Shown: piece after piece, positions 1-11,485 of the stretch | Layout: every line of letters begins with the position of its first letter | Numbering within the stretch: the stretch's first letter is position 1 | Source of the DNA: Toxorhynchites rutilus septentrionalis | Taxonomy: Eukaryota; Arthropoda; Insecta; Diptera; Culicidae | Length of the DNA stretch: 64,000 bases | Assembly (NCBI RefSeq): GCF_029784135.1 | Contig: NC_073745.1 | Coordinates: 237,121,664-237,185,663, forward strand | Direction: 5' to 3' | The notes under the pieces: model-generated | What the model saw: only the letters and a program-made list of their open reading frames with translations | Told to the model about the DNA's origin: nothing | The model's database searches: none | Translations under genes and position numbers: made by a program

Positions 1-1615
1 CTTGATGTATGACGTGTTAAATAATACGTTAATAACATCATAGCATTTTAAACGATTAAACCTTAAAAATAGTTTCACTATTCTTCAAAATTTCCCAAAC
101 CAAAATAAATGCAATTTGCCTGAAAACCTTCCACACACCCCCAGCGTCAATCAAGCGAATCAGAACCAAAATGAGTAGTGTGTACAGCGTGAATGGAATA
201 ATGTGAAGGTATTTTCAATGGGCGAAGCGATCCTCGTAAAATAGTCTCACACAACAGAGCGCCTTAGAGTAAAGCTGCTCTCAATTGAGAGACAAAGTGA
301 GAACGAGTGAGAACTAAACCACAACGCACCAGCAGAGGATGTGCGACAGCTCAGTGTAGGTAAACTCTTTGCTCATTTTCTCTCTCCACACACAAACACT
401 GATTGATTCGCTCAAGTGCTGAAAAAGTCAGGAATTATTTGTTTTTTCTCTAATTAAACGAGTATAACTTCTATCTATTCAATGGTATGCATTAAACATG
501 ATCAATGGGAGAATGTAGGAACCCATCGTCAGTTTCAACAGTCAATAGGCAGGGTATATCAAGCTGAAACGTTGCGAACAGCTGACTTTGTTTGGACTCT
601 GTCAGCTGCTGTGTATGGGAAATATGATTTGACGTCTATAACGATCGTAATTAGGGTTATTCATGGTACTTTGTTGATGCAAGTTCCTGTGATCTCTATT
701 CGTTCTCGTTAATATTGCTTTGAAATCTATATGAAGGATGAGAAAATGCGCTGGGAAATGTCCAAGTCATGTTCTTGCGGCAAGTCCCGCTGTCATGACA
801 ACGAAAGGTTAAACTCTTCGAAGTGGAACGATCGTTTTCAAGGTATATTGTTTGCTCGCTAAGATTCGCAGTGAAGAAGAGTTCGAAGGACTCTGAAACC
901 ATCAACTTGCTTCACTCGGGAAAAGTGGTCATTTAGAAGCATCTTCAACCAATGTTCAGAGGTGAGCAAGAACTAGCAAAGCAGAGTAAAAATCTCCCCG
1001 CGATCACTCTAGAGACCAGCCAGCAGCACTAGCGGCGAGTGAAACACAAGCATTTCAACGATATATAAAATAAAATTAAAATAACATAATGTGGAAACAG
1101 GTTATTTTATATTTTTCACTCTACGCCTGTTCTCTCGCTCTATCTCGCACGACAGACCTTTCCCGCCACCACACTGCGCTCTTTCTCACTGTCCGCGTTC
1201 GTCCCTTGTCCAACAACCAATTCTGAAGTATTGGCCGACTGTCCAACTGGCTAGCGCTGCTGTTGATGGATTCTGGTTTGCGATTCGAGCTGGTTTTTGT
1301 GACTTAACCAGTGCCTGTGTGAACTCTCCCATCGTCTCAGACTCTCTTCAGTGTCGCTCATTCCCAACTGATTAATTTATGCCCCCGCTTTGGAAGTATG
1401 CGTTTCGAGAAATCTCGAAAGAAACACTTGTTGGATCCAATCGCTGGCCAATAATCGAATGGTTAGTGATTTGATTTGTTGGAGTCTACGACTCACTGGC
1501 ATCCTAATTTCTTCGGTGGAGTCACTTGGTTGTTCATTGATCGATTTTCAACTTTCTTGATCCTCAGATTTCAAGTTAGCTTTGCTTCTGTTAGATAGGC
1601 ACAAATATTGTGTAA
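1..1615. other. Unassigned AT-rich stretch
   Basis: No recognisable gene or element was found. The open frames here are short, have no domain-like composition and start without useful context. Several GT-rich donor-like sites exist (for example after CAGTGTAG near 360), but nothing joins them into a believable transcript. Confidence 0.4.
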
Positions 1616-1929
1616 CTAGCTGACCCGGCAAACTTCGTTCCGCCCAAAATTTATTTTTCGTTATCACATCCACGATTTCCTATTAAGCGCACGTTCATGG
1701 GTGTATTCGCAGAACTGTTCATTGGTTGATCTTCTAATCGACCCTTTAAAATTACCTTTTACTACGAAATTCCTAGTACTTCTACCAAAACTCGTCACTA
1801 TAATATCAGATTATTTTCAGACACGTTCAAGATTTTTCAACCTCTTGCAAATAACATGTTTCTCCGATACATGGAATGAATGTAAGCCCTAAATCGGGCA
1901 ATTCCATTCTCAAGTTTTGCTCTTATCAA
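1616..1929 (-). mobile_element. Helitron 3' end, minus strand
   Basis: Read on the minus strand, this segment ends in GCCGGGTCAGCTAG followed by T, the CTRR|T terminus expected of Helitrons, with a short GGC...GCC stem just upstream. The body matches the 3' part of the Helitron at 31.0-31.48 kb over most of its length. Homology stops near 1929, where another repeat begins, so the element is truncated or interrupted. It has no coding capacity. Confidence 0.7.
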
Positions 1930-2030
1930 GGGGCTGTCCACATACCACGTGGACAGAAAAAGTACGATTTGAAACTCCCCCTCCCCCTCCGTGGACAAGC
2001 GTGGACATTTGTCCTTGATTTACTAGAATA
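1930..2030. repeat. GTGGACA-rich interspersed repeat
   Basis: Begins GGGGCTGTCCACATACC and contains three GTGGACA motifs, some forming TGTCCAC/GTGGACA inverted pairs, around a C-rich run. It interrupts the homology of the adjacent Helitron tail, so it is probably an independent insertion. I cannot name the family. Confidence 0.4.
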
Positions 2031-2103
2031 ATTGATGAAATAACTGAAATGCGCATTAATTATGTTTTAATTTTATTCAAGTTTATTTGTTTCAAATTTT
2101 ACT

Positions 2104-2150
2104 AGCTATACCCTGTCACGCTTTGCTGTGGCACAGTGAGGTTTTATGGC
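2104..2150 (-). mobile_element. Possible second Helitron-like 3' end
   Basis: On the minus strand the segment reads GCCACAGCAAAGCGTGACAG and then ends in GGGTATAGCTAG|T. A CTAG|T terminus preceded by a short CAC...GTG stem fits a Helitron end of a different family from that at 1616. No 5' TC end was identified, so this is a terminus-only call. Confidence 0.4.
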
Positions 2151-3241
2151 AGAGAAACGATTAGCAAAATAAAGCATATGGGCCTTATTCCCGAATACAC
2201 TACACGTGAAAACAATGTGGAGTGAGTACAACCTTATTCCGGATTGCACGCCACTGTAAACATTTGGTTGAATTCATTATGAATACACCAAGTTCATCCA
2301 CCGATGTTATTCTGGTTTACACTTCACGCTCTCGCTTGTGTAAACAGAGCGATTTTTCCGTGCTAATCATAATCATACACTCTCCCAAAAAGTATATATG
2401 ACGAGTTTTTTGGTACATATAACCAATGATTAATAATTTTTGAATCTACTTGAATCTATTTTTCAAGTGCATTTTGGTTGAAAAAAAATTCTTACAGCTT
2501 TTTTCCCCATGCTGTCAAACGTTTCTCATATAAAAAGAACAAACGTTTTCATCACTCGGGCTTTGTTTATTAACCTTTTGTGACCGAAATAGAATTGAAA
2601 TAAAGGTTGTAATTTCGGTAATTCGTATTTTTAGAAAGGAAAAAGTTCAAATAATACAACTCTAGTATTCGAAATAATTAAAAACTAACATTTAGCGAGA
2701 AGTAAAATTGAATTACAATCAAGTTTAGAGGAGTTTTGAAGTAAATAAGACTGAAATTTCTGAAAATACCAAAACTAATTTCTGCAAATCTATCGAATTG
2801 TCAGTTGTGCTTTCATGATTTCAAACGCTCGCATTAATTGATGAAAAAATGTAGTTCTTTCATTTAATTTAATTACATTATTTTTGTCTTTCATAACGAT
2901 ACTTTCTCTATGTGGTTTAATTTAAGAAAAGAAACTTTTTTCCTTCCTGATTATTGACATTTCAATTGGTTTCTTTTTGACTATCAATTTGATTCTATTC
3001 GCATGACTCAGATTCGTACATATTACGCGATAAGAATAGTAAACAAATTTTAAATCGGCCAGTATAACCCAGTAGAAGCATTCGGTTCAACGTTGATTTA
3101 ACATACACCCTAAACATGTTATGTTAACCCAACCTTAATGCATATATTGAATTTAATTTATTGATTTTTTGTATGCATATTTGTTCATTTATTGAACTAA
3201 CTAACTTTTTTAAATTATTCATTGAACTATCTAAACTATAG
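2151..3241. other. Unassigned AT-rich stretch
   Basis: No gene seen. Around 2188 there is a GGGCCTTATTC motif, with a related CCTTATTCCGG near 2242, suggesting MITE debris. The rest is low-complexity AT-rich DNA. Confidence 0.35.
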
Positions 3242-3532
3242 ACATCTGATCCTGCATCGATTGGGTCTGATCCACGGTTACAAATTAGGAAAAAAACACA
3301 ATCATTACCACAAATTGCTACGCCAGACTACTCAATTCTCACCATTATCCTCTCCCAGGACCAGCGTGTAATTACTTCTCAGCCAAACACAATCGGGAAA
3401 TATCACGAAGCTGACGAAACCCTGACGGCATTAGGTGAGGCCTGCTCTATGCCCCGTTGCAATATTGACTTGACGCGCAGCCTCAGTGGATACGGAACCT
3501 CTGTCGTGACGAATCCGGAAACATCCATTTGA
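3242..3532 (+). CDS. Unidentified 97-codon open frame lacking an early ATG
   Basis: The frame is open from ACATCT directly after a TATAG to a TGA at 3530-3532, in DNA where neighbouring frames close quickly. It encodes a mixed-composition peptide beginning [20 protein letters not shown] and containing [14 protein letters not shown]. The only internal methionine is late, at about codon 69, so if it is real it is an internal exon or a gag-like fragment. The preceding TATAG could be a splice acceptor, and GCATTAG|GTGAGG near 3434 could be a donor that would shorten it. I recognise no domain. It could also be an open frame by chance in an old element. Confidence 0.3.
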   Translation, partial: TSDPASIGSDPRLQIRKKTQSLPQIATPDYSILTIILSQDQRVITSQPNTIGKYHEADETLTALGEACSMPRCNIDLTRSLSGYGTSVVTNPETSI

Positions 3533-4015
3533 TCGAACCACCGATCTTGTGAAGCTGCAAAGCGTTTATGAAGTTGTCCTTGACCAAATCCAATAGCATA
3601 AAGATGAAACTAGGACTCGACAGGGTTCATTTTTGTGTTTCGAAGTACCCAGATTCCTTATTATTGAAGTAATGTCTCCAAATTCTCCCGCAGCAGACGA
3701 GGACGAATTATTGCTATCCAATATGTATCAATATTAATTAAAGAACATAAATTGAATTGATTTTCAAGAATATTACTTACCTGTCCCGAATTCGGGAATT
3801 CGGGGGGTGGAGAGTCTAATCATCATAGAAACATTTATTGCATCCTAAAATCTCCATATGCCTAATTTTGATTTCATTTGCTTGATTAATTCTCGTGTAA
3901 TGCAGAAGTTTGTGTTTCATTTCACGTTTATCGATCCCTAAAACCTTTATATGCTAAGTTTGATTCCGGTTACTTGATTAATTATCGAGTTATTCAATGC
4001 CAAATTTGTTTTCGT
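3533..4015. other. Unassigned stretch
   Basis: No gene or element recognised. An unusual GAATTCGGGAATTCGGGGGG run lies at about 3788-3807. Confidence 0.3.
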
Positions 4016-4440
4016 TCGAAAAGTTCGTCTAGATGGCGCCTCTTGCAATCTTGCTGTAGCTCACTAACCAATCTTGGTTCGATTGGTTAGTGAGTTACAG
4101 CATTGAGAGCGAAGCAACTTTTGTTATTGTGAAAAAAAAATGGAAAAATTACAAATCAATGAAAATGATGGCAAAATTGCATGAATTGGACATCGAATTC
4201 CACCGTATTCTCCAGATCTGGCCCCCAGCGACTGTTTTCTGTTGGCAGACCTGAAGAAAATGCTCGCTGGAAAGAAATTTAAGACCGATGATGAAGTGAA
4301 TACCGAAACTGAGGCCTATTTTGGAAAAACCGAAAGAGTACTATAAAAATGATATCGGAAAGTTTCAAGATCGCTATAATCGCTGTATCGCCATCCAAGG
4401 CAATTATGTTGAATAATAAAATTGAAAAAAAAAACAGTTA
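4016..4440 (+). mobile_element. Internally deleted mariner
   Basis: The 5' leader GATGGCGCCTCTTGC...GAGTTACAGCATTGAGAG matches the leader at 63.1-63.28 kb. A short frame starting MEKLQINEN is followed almost at once by the end of a mariner transposase: in shifting frames one reads PPYSPDLAPSD, then KKMLAGKKFKTDDEVNTE and finally DRYNRCIA...GNYVE. About two thirds of the gene is therefore missing, including the first two catalytic aspartates, and the remainder carries frameshifts. The 3' inverted end was not found. It is a dead deletion derivative. Confidence 0.7.
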
Positions 4441-4676
4441 TATTACGATCGCAGCGTCTTTAGTTGTCAGGGTTGGAACCCTTTGGAAGTCAATTTCATT
4501 CAATAGTTCCTGGATAGCGTGGCTGAGTTTCTAGCATGCAAGAAGAAATAAAAAAGTAAAAAAAAACTTTTTAAATTAAACGGTTTAATGTACTAAAAGC
4601 TAGAAAATAATTAGGCAAGAAGCAGTTAGTAGTTATCACATCCCTTCTTTCATTAATCTAGGGCAATGATGAGACT

Positions 4677-4752
4677 AAAATAAAATCGTGGGCACATGAT
4701 GAAACAACTAACTGTGGATAATGGAAATCTGACGTGCCCACGATTTTATTTT
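4677..4752. repeat. Perfect 19-bp hairpin
   Basis: AAAATAAAATCGTGGGCAC at 4677-4695 is followed after 38 bases by its exact reverse complement at 4734-4752. It could be the pair of terminal repeats of a tiny MITE or a transcribed hairpin. Confidence 0.7.
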
Positions 4753-4960
4753 GCGACAATTGCGACATATGACCAAATAGTGTATTGTGCTCGCAAAGGC
4801 AAGAAATAATCGTTGCTTCTCGAAATTATTCTACAAAACTACGCAAGCCATTTAACCTTTTCAGGGTCCACGCAACTTTTTACTAAATAGTTATTTATGA
4901 AATTTGACGTATTCGCAAATTATATTCGAAATGATAAATCAAAAAATTTAAAAAAAAGAT

Positions 4961-5014
4961 TGCGTAGCCCTACGTCCTAAGCGGTCATGTCTCGAATACA
5001 ACCCCTCGATTTTT
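4961..5014 (-). repeat. Diverged GTTGTRTC...GACCGC repeat block
   Basis: Read on the minus strand: GGGGTTGTATTCGAGACATG, then ACCGC and GACGTAGGGCTACG. The same block, more or less diverged, occurs at 52464-52509, 57001-57047 and 62392-62437. Confidence 0.55.
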
Positions 5015-5640
5015 TACTTTTTTATTTTCTAGTTTTTAGTGCATTATCTGCATTATCAAATTAATTTCTAATTTTTATTAATGTGGGACAACCCTACAAA
5101 CAGGTCAAGTTGAATGAAACCGTTTAAAAAAGTAAATGGCTGTTTTGTTACAGCGGCTATCTTGGATTTGAATTTTTCGTAAAGAGCTGTGATCTTCTGG
5201 TTTGAATTTACATTTTTCATAAAAAACTGTATTCTACTAGTCAGTCGCTTTCATTTGATACCAATATTGATGGTTTTGAAAAAAAAATATCGCCATTTTG
5301 TGGTGGTGGCCATTTTGGATTTGCATTCTCCATCTGTGTTCTACTAGTCAAGCCCTTTCATTTGATACGCATATTGATAGGGTTTAGGAAAAACCCATAT
5401 TGATTGGGTTTTGAGAAAATATGTAGTAGCGTAGCGGCCACCATGTTGGATTTTCAAAATCATGAAATACGCAGTTTTAAAATGACTGCAGAGACAAATG
5501 TGTGTTCCAAATTTCAGATCAATCGGTCAACAGGAAGGGGTTCAAATTTCTATTAATGTGGTAAAGCGCTACAGACAAATATGTTACAAACATACAAACA
5601 CACAAATTACGGGGCAAGCTAAATAAAACCGTTTAAAAAT

Positions 5641-6469
5641 AGAAACCATTTTTAGACTGACCAAATAGTTCAGGATTAAAAACGGGACAGGTAAACAAAA
5701 AAAAGACAGTATTTTTTGAAGAATTTTGTTGGGTGAATAAAACCATGAATAAAACCAAACATTCTTAGACGTACGTGTTTTGTACTCTACAACGAATTAA
5801 CAACGAAGAAACATTGCGAAGGAGATAATGATTTTTTGATTTTTTTTTTCATGAAATGTTCTGAAACGTAAACGCATTTCATGATAAAATTGAAATTAAA
5901 GTTCTGGACCCTGTTGCATAATCAGCTTAATAATATTAGTTACAAGTTACAAGTTTACAAGTCTAGAAACCACAAGTGCAAATATTTTGCGTTGTATAAT
6001 AATCTTACATCGGACTAATAGTATTAGTAATTATTTCAATGATAACACATCATCATTTTATTAGTATTACGTCATTTTTCTGTCAAAATTAAATCGTGTC
6101 ATTGTTTTAAATGAGACTTTTTGTTATTTTTCAAAAATGGCCCTTTTTCATTAACATAAAAAAAAAATCAAAACCAGACAAAAAAGCACGAAGACCAAGG
6201 AAAATTGAAGTTCTGCGTTATCGATAACATTTGCGAGTCCAAGCAAAGATATTGTTTGGGCTTTTTTCTGCTACAAAAAGAGATAGGCGTGGTCGAGCAT
6301 AGGTGAATATGCGAAATCAATTGGAGCTCTAACAAAAGGAAAAAAAAGCGTTCATTGTTTGCAATATGTTTTCGTATCAGAAAAATCAATTACAAAATAT
6401 ACTTCTACCTCCGGTTCTACGCCATCTAATAAGCCTAAAAATTCATGATTTCGAGCTCCAGCACGACCT
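5641..6469. other. Unassigned AT-rich stretch
   Basis: No supported gene. A small foldback, CATGAAATG...CATTTCATG, lies near 5851-5884. Confidence 0.35.
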
Positions 6470-6483
6470 TCCATGATCCTTAT

Positions 6484-6621
6484 TTTTTCTGTATTATAGT
6501 GACCTTCAACACTTTTGGTTGGTTCGTCACTTCACCTCCATTTCGGAAGAATGTTGGGATTGAACTCGTGACCTTTAGCGTGAGAGACATGGATGTTACA
6601 ACTACGCCAGGTCGACTCCTC
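6484..6621 (-). mobile_element. tRNA-derived SINE with target-site duplication
   Basis: On the minus strand the 138-bp element has an A-box-like TGGCGTAGTTG about 13 bases in and a B-box-like GAGTTCAATCCC about 40 bases later, the internal RNA polymerase III promoter arrangement of tRNA-headed SINEs. It ends in a short A-run at 6484-6489. Perfect 14-bp copies of TCCATGATCCTTAT flank it at 6470-6483 and 6622-6635, which is the direct repeat made by target-primed reverse transcription. It resembles Feilai-type mosquito SINEs but is very short. It encodes no protein and depends on a LINE for movement. Confidence 0.8.
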
Positions 6622-6635
6622 TCCATGATCCTTAT

Positions 6636-7086
6636 GCCAAAGATTGATGTAAATGACGAAGAAACGAATGACGATATTTAATGTTTGGACATGAGTTATG
6701 AATCATAAAGAAAAAAAACATTTGAAATACATACAGATTTAGCTAATCGCATTTCAGTCAGATTTGACCGGCTATTGTATTTTATATACCTGTATTTAAT
6801 AAATCCATCATGGCACAGCTTTGTTTGTTTATGGATATTACCGTTTTCCCACTATTGATATGTAAATTCCGTGACATAACCCGGTACCATGATATTAGCT
6901 TCCTTGACCGAGCCAAAGTAAGGTTGTACACAATTGTTAGCATGACTTCAGTGTGCCTCCACTATTTTAGACCTCGATTGCAAGACCAATACCCGCTAAA
7001 CTTACTTTACATTCGCAGGAGTCATCCGAAACGCTGCCTTAAAATAAGTTTCGTGAAGAAACGTGAAATTTATTCTCGGCGCGTAA
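6636..7086. other. Unassigned stretch
   Basis: An open frame of 123 codons crosses 6810-7181 and runs into the mariner end; its composition is not protein-like and I do not call it. Confidence 0.35.
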
Positions 7087-7088
7087 TA

Positions 7089-8268
7089 TTAGGCTGTCAA
7101 AAAAGTCCTGCGGTATTTCCGCGAGGTGTCGTTGTAAGCGCGTTGTTCAAGTTGTATTCATTGCATCGAGTCATACTATAGCTTGTTGGAAAGGTATTTT
7201 TACCTTTCGCTATAATATAGTCCTTGACAGTGTTTTGTTTGGCTAAGTCGTTCGTGAGTTATAGTGTCGCAAATATGGAGCAAATTAAAGAGAAAATCCG
7301 ACATATTTTACAGTTCTACTATGACAAAGGCAAAAATGCATCTCAAGCTGCCAATAAAATTTGTGCAGTTTATGGACCCGATACAGTTTCAATTTCCACC
7401 GCACAACGATGATTTCAACGTTTTCGTTCTGGTGTAGAGGTCGTCGAAGATGCGCCACGCTCCGGAAGGCCTGTCGTCGAAAATTGCGACAGAATCGCTG
7501 AATTAGCCGAGAAAGGCCGGCATAGTAGCAGCCGTAGCATCGGCCAAGAGCTGGGGATAAGTCATCAAACCGTTATTAACCATTTGAAGAAGCTTGGATT
7601 CACAAAGAAGCTCGATGTATGGGTGCCACACACGTTGACGCAAAAAACATCTTCGACCGTATCGACGGTCTGAAGTGTGACTGAAGCGGCTCAGACGGTG
7701 GCCAAGCCCTCATTAACGGCCAGGAAGGTTCTGCTGTGTGTTTGGTGGGATTGTCAAGGAATAATCTATTATGAACTGCTTCCCTATGGCCAAACGCTCA
7801 ATTCGGACCTGTACTGTCAACAACTGGACTGCTTGAAGGTAGCACTCATGAAGAAAAGGCCATCTTTGATAAACAGAGGCCGCATTGTCTTCCATCAGGA
7901 CAACGCCAGGCCACACACTTCTTTGGTGACGCGCCAGATGCTCTGGGAGCTCGGATGGGAGGTTCTTTTGCATCCGCCGTATAGTCCGGACCTTGCACCA
8001 AGTGACTACCACCTGTTTTTGTCCATGGCGAACGAGCTAGATAGTCAGAAGTTAGCCACAAAAGAGGCCTGTGAAAATTGGCTATCCGAGTTTTTTGCCA
8101 ATAAGGGAGCGAGCTTCTATAACAGGGGTATTATGAAGTTGGCATCTCGTTGGGAACAAGTCATCGAACAAAACGGCGCATATTTGGCTTAAAACAGATG
8201 ATTGTAACTAATTTTATGAAAAAATGAAAATTCAAAAAAAATACCGCAGGACTTTTTTGACAGCCTAA
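7089..8268 (+). mobile_element. Mariner element with 30-bp inverted ends
   Basis: The 1180-bp element is bounded by perfect 30-bp inverted repeats beginning TTAGGCTGTCAAAAAAGTCC (7089-7118 and 8239-8268). Each end is flanked by TA (7087-7088 and 8269-8270), the mariner target duplication. It holds one broken transposase gene. The identical ends suggest fairly recent insertion, or movement in trans after the gene died. Confidence 0.95.
7275..8192 (+). pseudogene. Mariner transposase, inactivated
   Basis: The frame opens at MEQIKEKIRHILQFYYDKGK, the start of a mariner helix-turn-helix domain, and closes with EQNGAYLA just before the 3' repeat. Mariner landmarks include HDNARPH-like QDNARPHTS, PYSPDLAPSDYHLF and the WVPHTLTQK linker, so the second and third catalytic aspartates survive. 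It is dead in three ways. The tryptophan expected in QRWFQRFRSG is TGA at 7410-7412. A base is lost in the A-run near 7645. A segment of roughly 45 codons, containing the TGDEKW first-aspartate motif, is missing near 7675. Family features resemble the mellifera-type mariners. It lies alone between its own inverted ends. Confidence 0.9.
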
Positions 8269-8270
8269 TA

Positions 8271-9363
8271 TTTCACTCTACGGTATTTTTTTTGTACAAA
8301 ACAACTTTTTTCGTCACTAGATTCACACATTGTTCATTGTAGAAAAATAATTTCAAGGGAGGCAGTACTACAAGGCAAACATAAAATATAACTAGAAAGC
8401 TTCACTAATTTCTTGCATTTTGGAAATTCGTTTCTGACTGACGATTGCATGGATTTTTTCTCCCCCTTTTTTACCTTATCAATCATAATTCCTTTAAGCA
8501 TTGTTCACTCATCAAATAAAATGTTTTCATATATCTGAACAGGTAGTTTTTTACTAATACTTCTTCGAATCTCAGGCCATTCATTTTTCAATGTACTGTC
8601 GTAAAAAAAATCTATTTTAAGGAATTTAACCTCCTTTTTTTCTAATGAATCAACTAGACCTTTAAGAACACTTTACACTTCACTGTTCACATATACATGA
8701 TGAATTCTAATAGAATCATTCAAATTAACAGCAAATTAAGTGGCGGATACATCGCCTTTTTCAACAGGGCCTATAAATGTTTGAAAGATTACTAAAATAT
8801 GGTAAAAAATCAACCATAGACCTCAATTAAGGCTTGAGTTTAAAATAAATCTCGTAGCATAACATTTTATAAATAAATGATGATGATGATCACGCCTCCT
8901 TCCCCTACAGAGATTTGAGCAAGACGAGTTATCTGAAAGATATTTTTTTCTCAGTATTGAAATCAGTTTAGCAAAAAAAAAACCAACTGACTTCATTTAC
9001 AGATATAAGTTCAAAAAATTGCAATGTCAAAAGACAAGCCAATACACAGTCTTGTCCGTCACAGAGCCGATACGGTCCCGACAAGGACCTTTCAGCCAAA
9101 TGGTCCACCAAAACACAAGTCCAACCGCCAGCCTTGTTTTGGATTGACTTGAATATCCCCATCCAGAGAGATCGAGAAATTTTCCTTCACGAAAAATTTC
9201 TAGACCGGCACTTACAAAACTTTAAAATTTTTATCCTTCATATCTGCACCACGTGCGGCGCTCAAATTTTTGTAGACTACTTTTATTTTTTTTCAACAAC
9301 TACAACATAAAAATATCAAAATAAAAATAAAAATAGTCCATCATCACCAAGATCATGACAGAC
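8271..9363. other. Unassigned stretch upstream of the LINE
   Basis: No gene recognised. A less AT-rich patch at about 9010-9200 might be old element debris. Nothing in it translates into a known domain. Confidence 0.35.
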
Positions 9364-9373
9364 ATAATAGAGA

Positions 9374-9877
9374 CTATCCCTCATTCGCTATCCAACTCTT
9401 GACGAGTAAAGTTCAGTGTCGGTATTGTGCGTTGCCACTTTTGCTATTGTGCTATTGGTACGAGTGAAGGTCATTGCTGTCCGCTTTCGACCTGACCTTT
9501 TGTGAAGTGGAACGAAGGAACAAAGGAAGCAGCGCTCTTGCAGCGAGCCGGATTGCGGCTGTTGAACTGATTCGGCATAACGGGATCGCCATCGCGTGAC
9601 TGTCGCAAACGGGATTCATCATCACGTGGCTGCGTAAGCTATTCTTGCGCTATTGTGTTGTCTCCGTAGCGCGTAGCCTCTGTCTCTCCCTGATTAGGGC
9701 AGTAGAGCGCATTATTGGAACAACTTATATATTAAGGTACACATATTTATTATTAATATTATTATTCAATTCATTTGTTCATTGTTTGATATTATCATAA
9801 TTTTTTTTTGCTATTTTTTTTTAAGATTATTGTTAAAATCAATAATAATTTAGAAATAAGACAGAAATTTTTGTAAA
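9374..9877 (+). promoter_or_regulatory. LINE 5' leader, probable internal promoter
   Basis: This 504-base leader lies between the mapped 5' end and the ORF1 start codon. LINEs of this group normally carry an internal, TATA-less RNA polymerase II promoter here. I see no TATA box at the expected distance. The start codon has the context GTAAAATGG. Confidence 0.5.
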
Positions 9878-10147
9878 ATGGAGAATAGTGGAGGATCTCC
9901 AGAGATGGAGATCTCCGATAATGAATCTCATATAAGATCTGGGAAAAAACATAAACGAGTCCCTCATAAGGAAGATAATTCTTCTGGGGACGAATCCGCT
10001 CATCCTACCAAGCCCCCCTCTAAGAAAATTGCAAGCCTCCCTTCTCAACCCACTGTTACTTCCACTCCCCCTCTCCCATCATCGATTTCGCTTCCCCCTT
10101 CTGATGCTTCCGATCCAACCCAATCCTCGTCCTCGTCCTCATCCTCA

Positions 10148-10185
<38 letters not shown>

Positions 10186-11485
10186 TTCCCCCTCTGTTGT
10201 CTCCGCTCCACGTGTCAGAGTTTATCCAGAAGATGCACCTGGAACTGGCCCTTGGGTTGTTTTCCTCCGGCCAAAACCGAAAGGAAAAAACCTTAACGTG
10301 ATTCAGATCATGAAAGATCTGGCCAGATACACTTCTGTATCTGAAATTCGCAGGGTTAGACCGAACAAATTGCGAGTTGTCGTGAATGAACGGAAACACG
10401 CAAACGAGATTGTTGCTGATCAACATTTCACTCTCGAATATCGAACATTTATACCCTCTCATAACGTAGCAATTGAGGGGGTGATAACTGAAACGGGTCT
10501 GACGAGCGAACAAATAAAAGCAGAAGGAAAAGGCAAGTTCAAGAAGCTCCCCTCAATGGAAGTGAAAATCTTGGACTGTCGCCAACTCGGGAAACTTTCC
10601 CATGATGGGGACCAAACTAAATTTACGCCGTCCGACTCGTTTCGAGTCACCTTTGCTGGTGCCGCCCTCCCTGACTACGTTATGGTGGACAAATTGAGAC
10701 TACCTGTGCGACTCTTCGTGCCAAAGCCCATGACTTGCAACAAATGCAAGTCAGTCGGTCACACTTCGGATTATTGTGCCAACAAGGAGCGCTGTGCCAC
10801 TTGCGGAGAGCAACATGAGGGGAAATCCTGCAGTGCGACTGAGCATAAATGTCCATATTGCGGGGGATCCCCACACGAGCTCTCAGTTTGTGAAAATTAC
10901 AAGAGTCGCTGGGAGAAACAGAAGCGCTCTTTGAAGGAACGCTCGAAACGCACTTTTGCGGATATTTTAAAGGGCGCTTCTCCACTGGCCCAACAACAAC
11001 AACCAATCAACACACAAAATGTCTTCGCCACGTTGCTCGTTGACGAAATTGAAGCGGACACAGCTAACGGGGGCACACCGTTCATTTTCCAAGGGAATCC
11101 CCGGCGCAAAAATGTGACCACTCCCAAAGTTCAAGGACAAACCCCTCCGGTGATACCCCCTGTTAGCATGCCTAAAAAATCGAGTGCAGCGGACAATCAA
11201 AATCAGGTTCCTCCTGGTTTCCGTGGGAATAATTCACCTTCGAATGGCCCAGCACTCGAGGGGACATCAAAAACCCCAACTGTCCCTGTTATTCCGTCCA
11301 GTTCAACTTCCCAATCGGGATTTATAAAGTTGTCTGACCTTTTGGACCAAATCTTCAAGTGTTTTAATGTTTCTGACTCCATCAGAACCCTTGTCATCTC
11401 AATGCTTCCAGTATTAAAGACAATTTTGCAACAATTGATGCAAACATGGCCCCTCCTTGCAATGATTATCTCTCTTGATGTCTAA
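9878..11485 (+). CDS. LINE ORF1 protein (Gag-like, three CCHC knuckles)
   Basis: The 535-residue protein would coat the element RNA and escort it to the nucleus. Residues 1-80 are acidic then basic with SGKKHKR. Residues 83-103 are a serine tract encoded by TCCTCG repeats. The central part has the folded FLRPKPKGKNLNVIQIMKDL region typical of I-type Gag. Three zinc knuckles follow at about residues 286-337: CNKCKSVGHTSDYC, CATCGEQHEGKSC and CPYCGGSPHELSVC. The C-terminus is proline- and glutamine-rich with a hydrophobic end. The stop codon TAA overlaps the ORF2 start (ATGTCTAA), so ORF2 is probably translated by reinitiation or shift from the same RNA. The frame is intact, in contrast to ORF2. 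Confidence 0.93.
10124..10185 (+). repeat. TCCTCG/TCATCC microsatellite encoding poly-serine
   Basis: About ten hexamers, mostly TCCTCG, encode the serine run of ORF1. The unit is two codons long, so expansion or contraction keeps the frame. Confidence 0.9.

Larger units (their letters stand above)
4563..5640. repeat. Interspersed repeat with internal degenerate units
   Basis: The outer ends are inverted: TTAAACGGTTT near 4575 and AAACCGTTTAA near 5626. The right half holds three degenerate copies of a unit built on TTGGATTTG, then TTCTACTAGTCA, then CTTTCATTTGATAC. The same units recur in the inverted repeat at 17.27-18.63 kb, and the leftmost 80 bases match 17.62-17.69 kb in reverse. It has no coding capacity. 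It is probably a non-autonomous DNA element of unknown superfamily. Confidence 0.5.

Noticed and set aside
2180..2420. Harbinger-like MITE starting GGGCCTTATTC
   Set aside because: No matching inverted end or TWA duplication was found.
6484..6621. tRNA gene on the minus strand
   Set aside because: Flanking 14-bp direct repeats and an A-tail show a retroposed SINE.
6810..7181. 123-codon open frame
   Set aside because: It continues into the non-coding inverted end of the mariner and has no domain-like features.
10029..10301. RPRPRP-rich plus frame, and RGRGRG-rich minus frame
   Set aside because: Out-of-frame readings of the TCCTCG tract inside the real ORF1.
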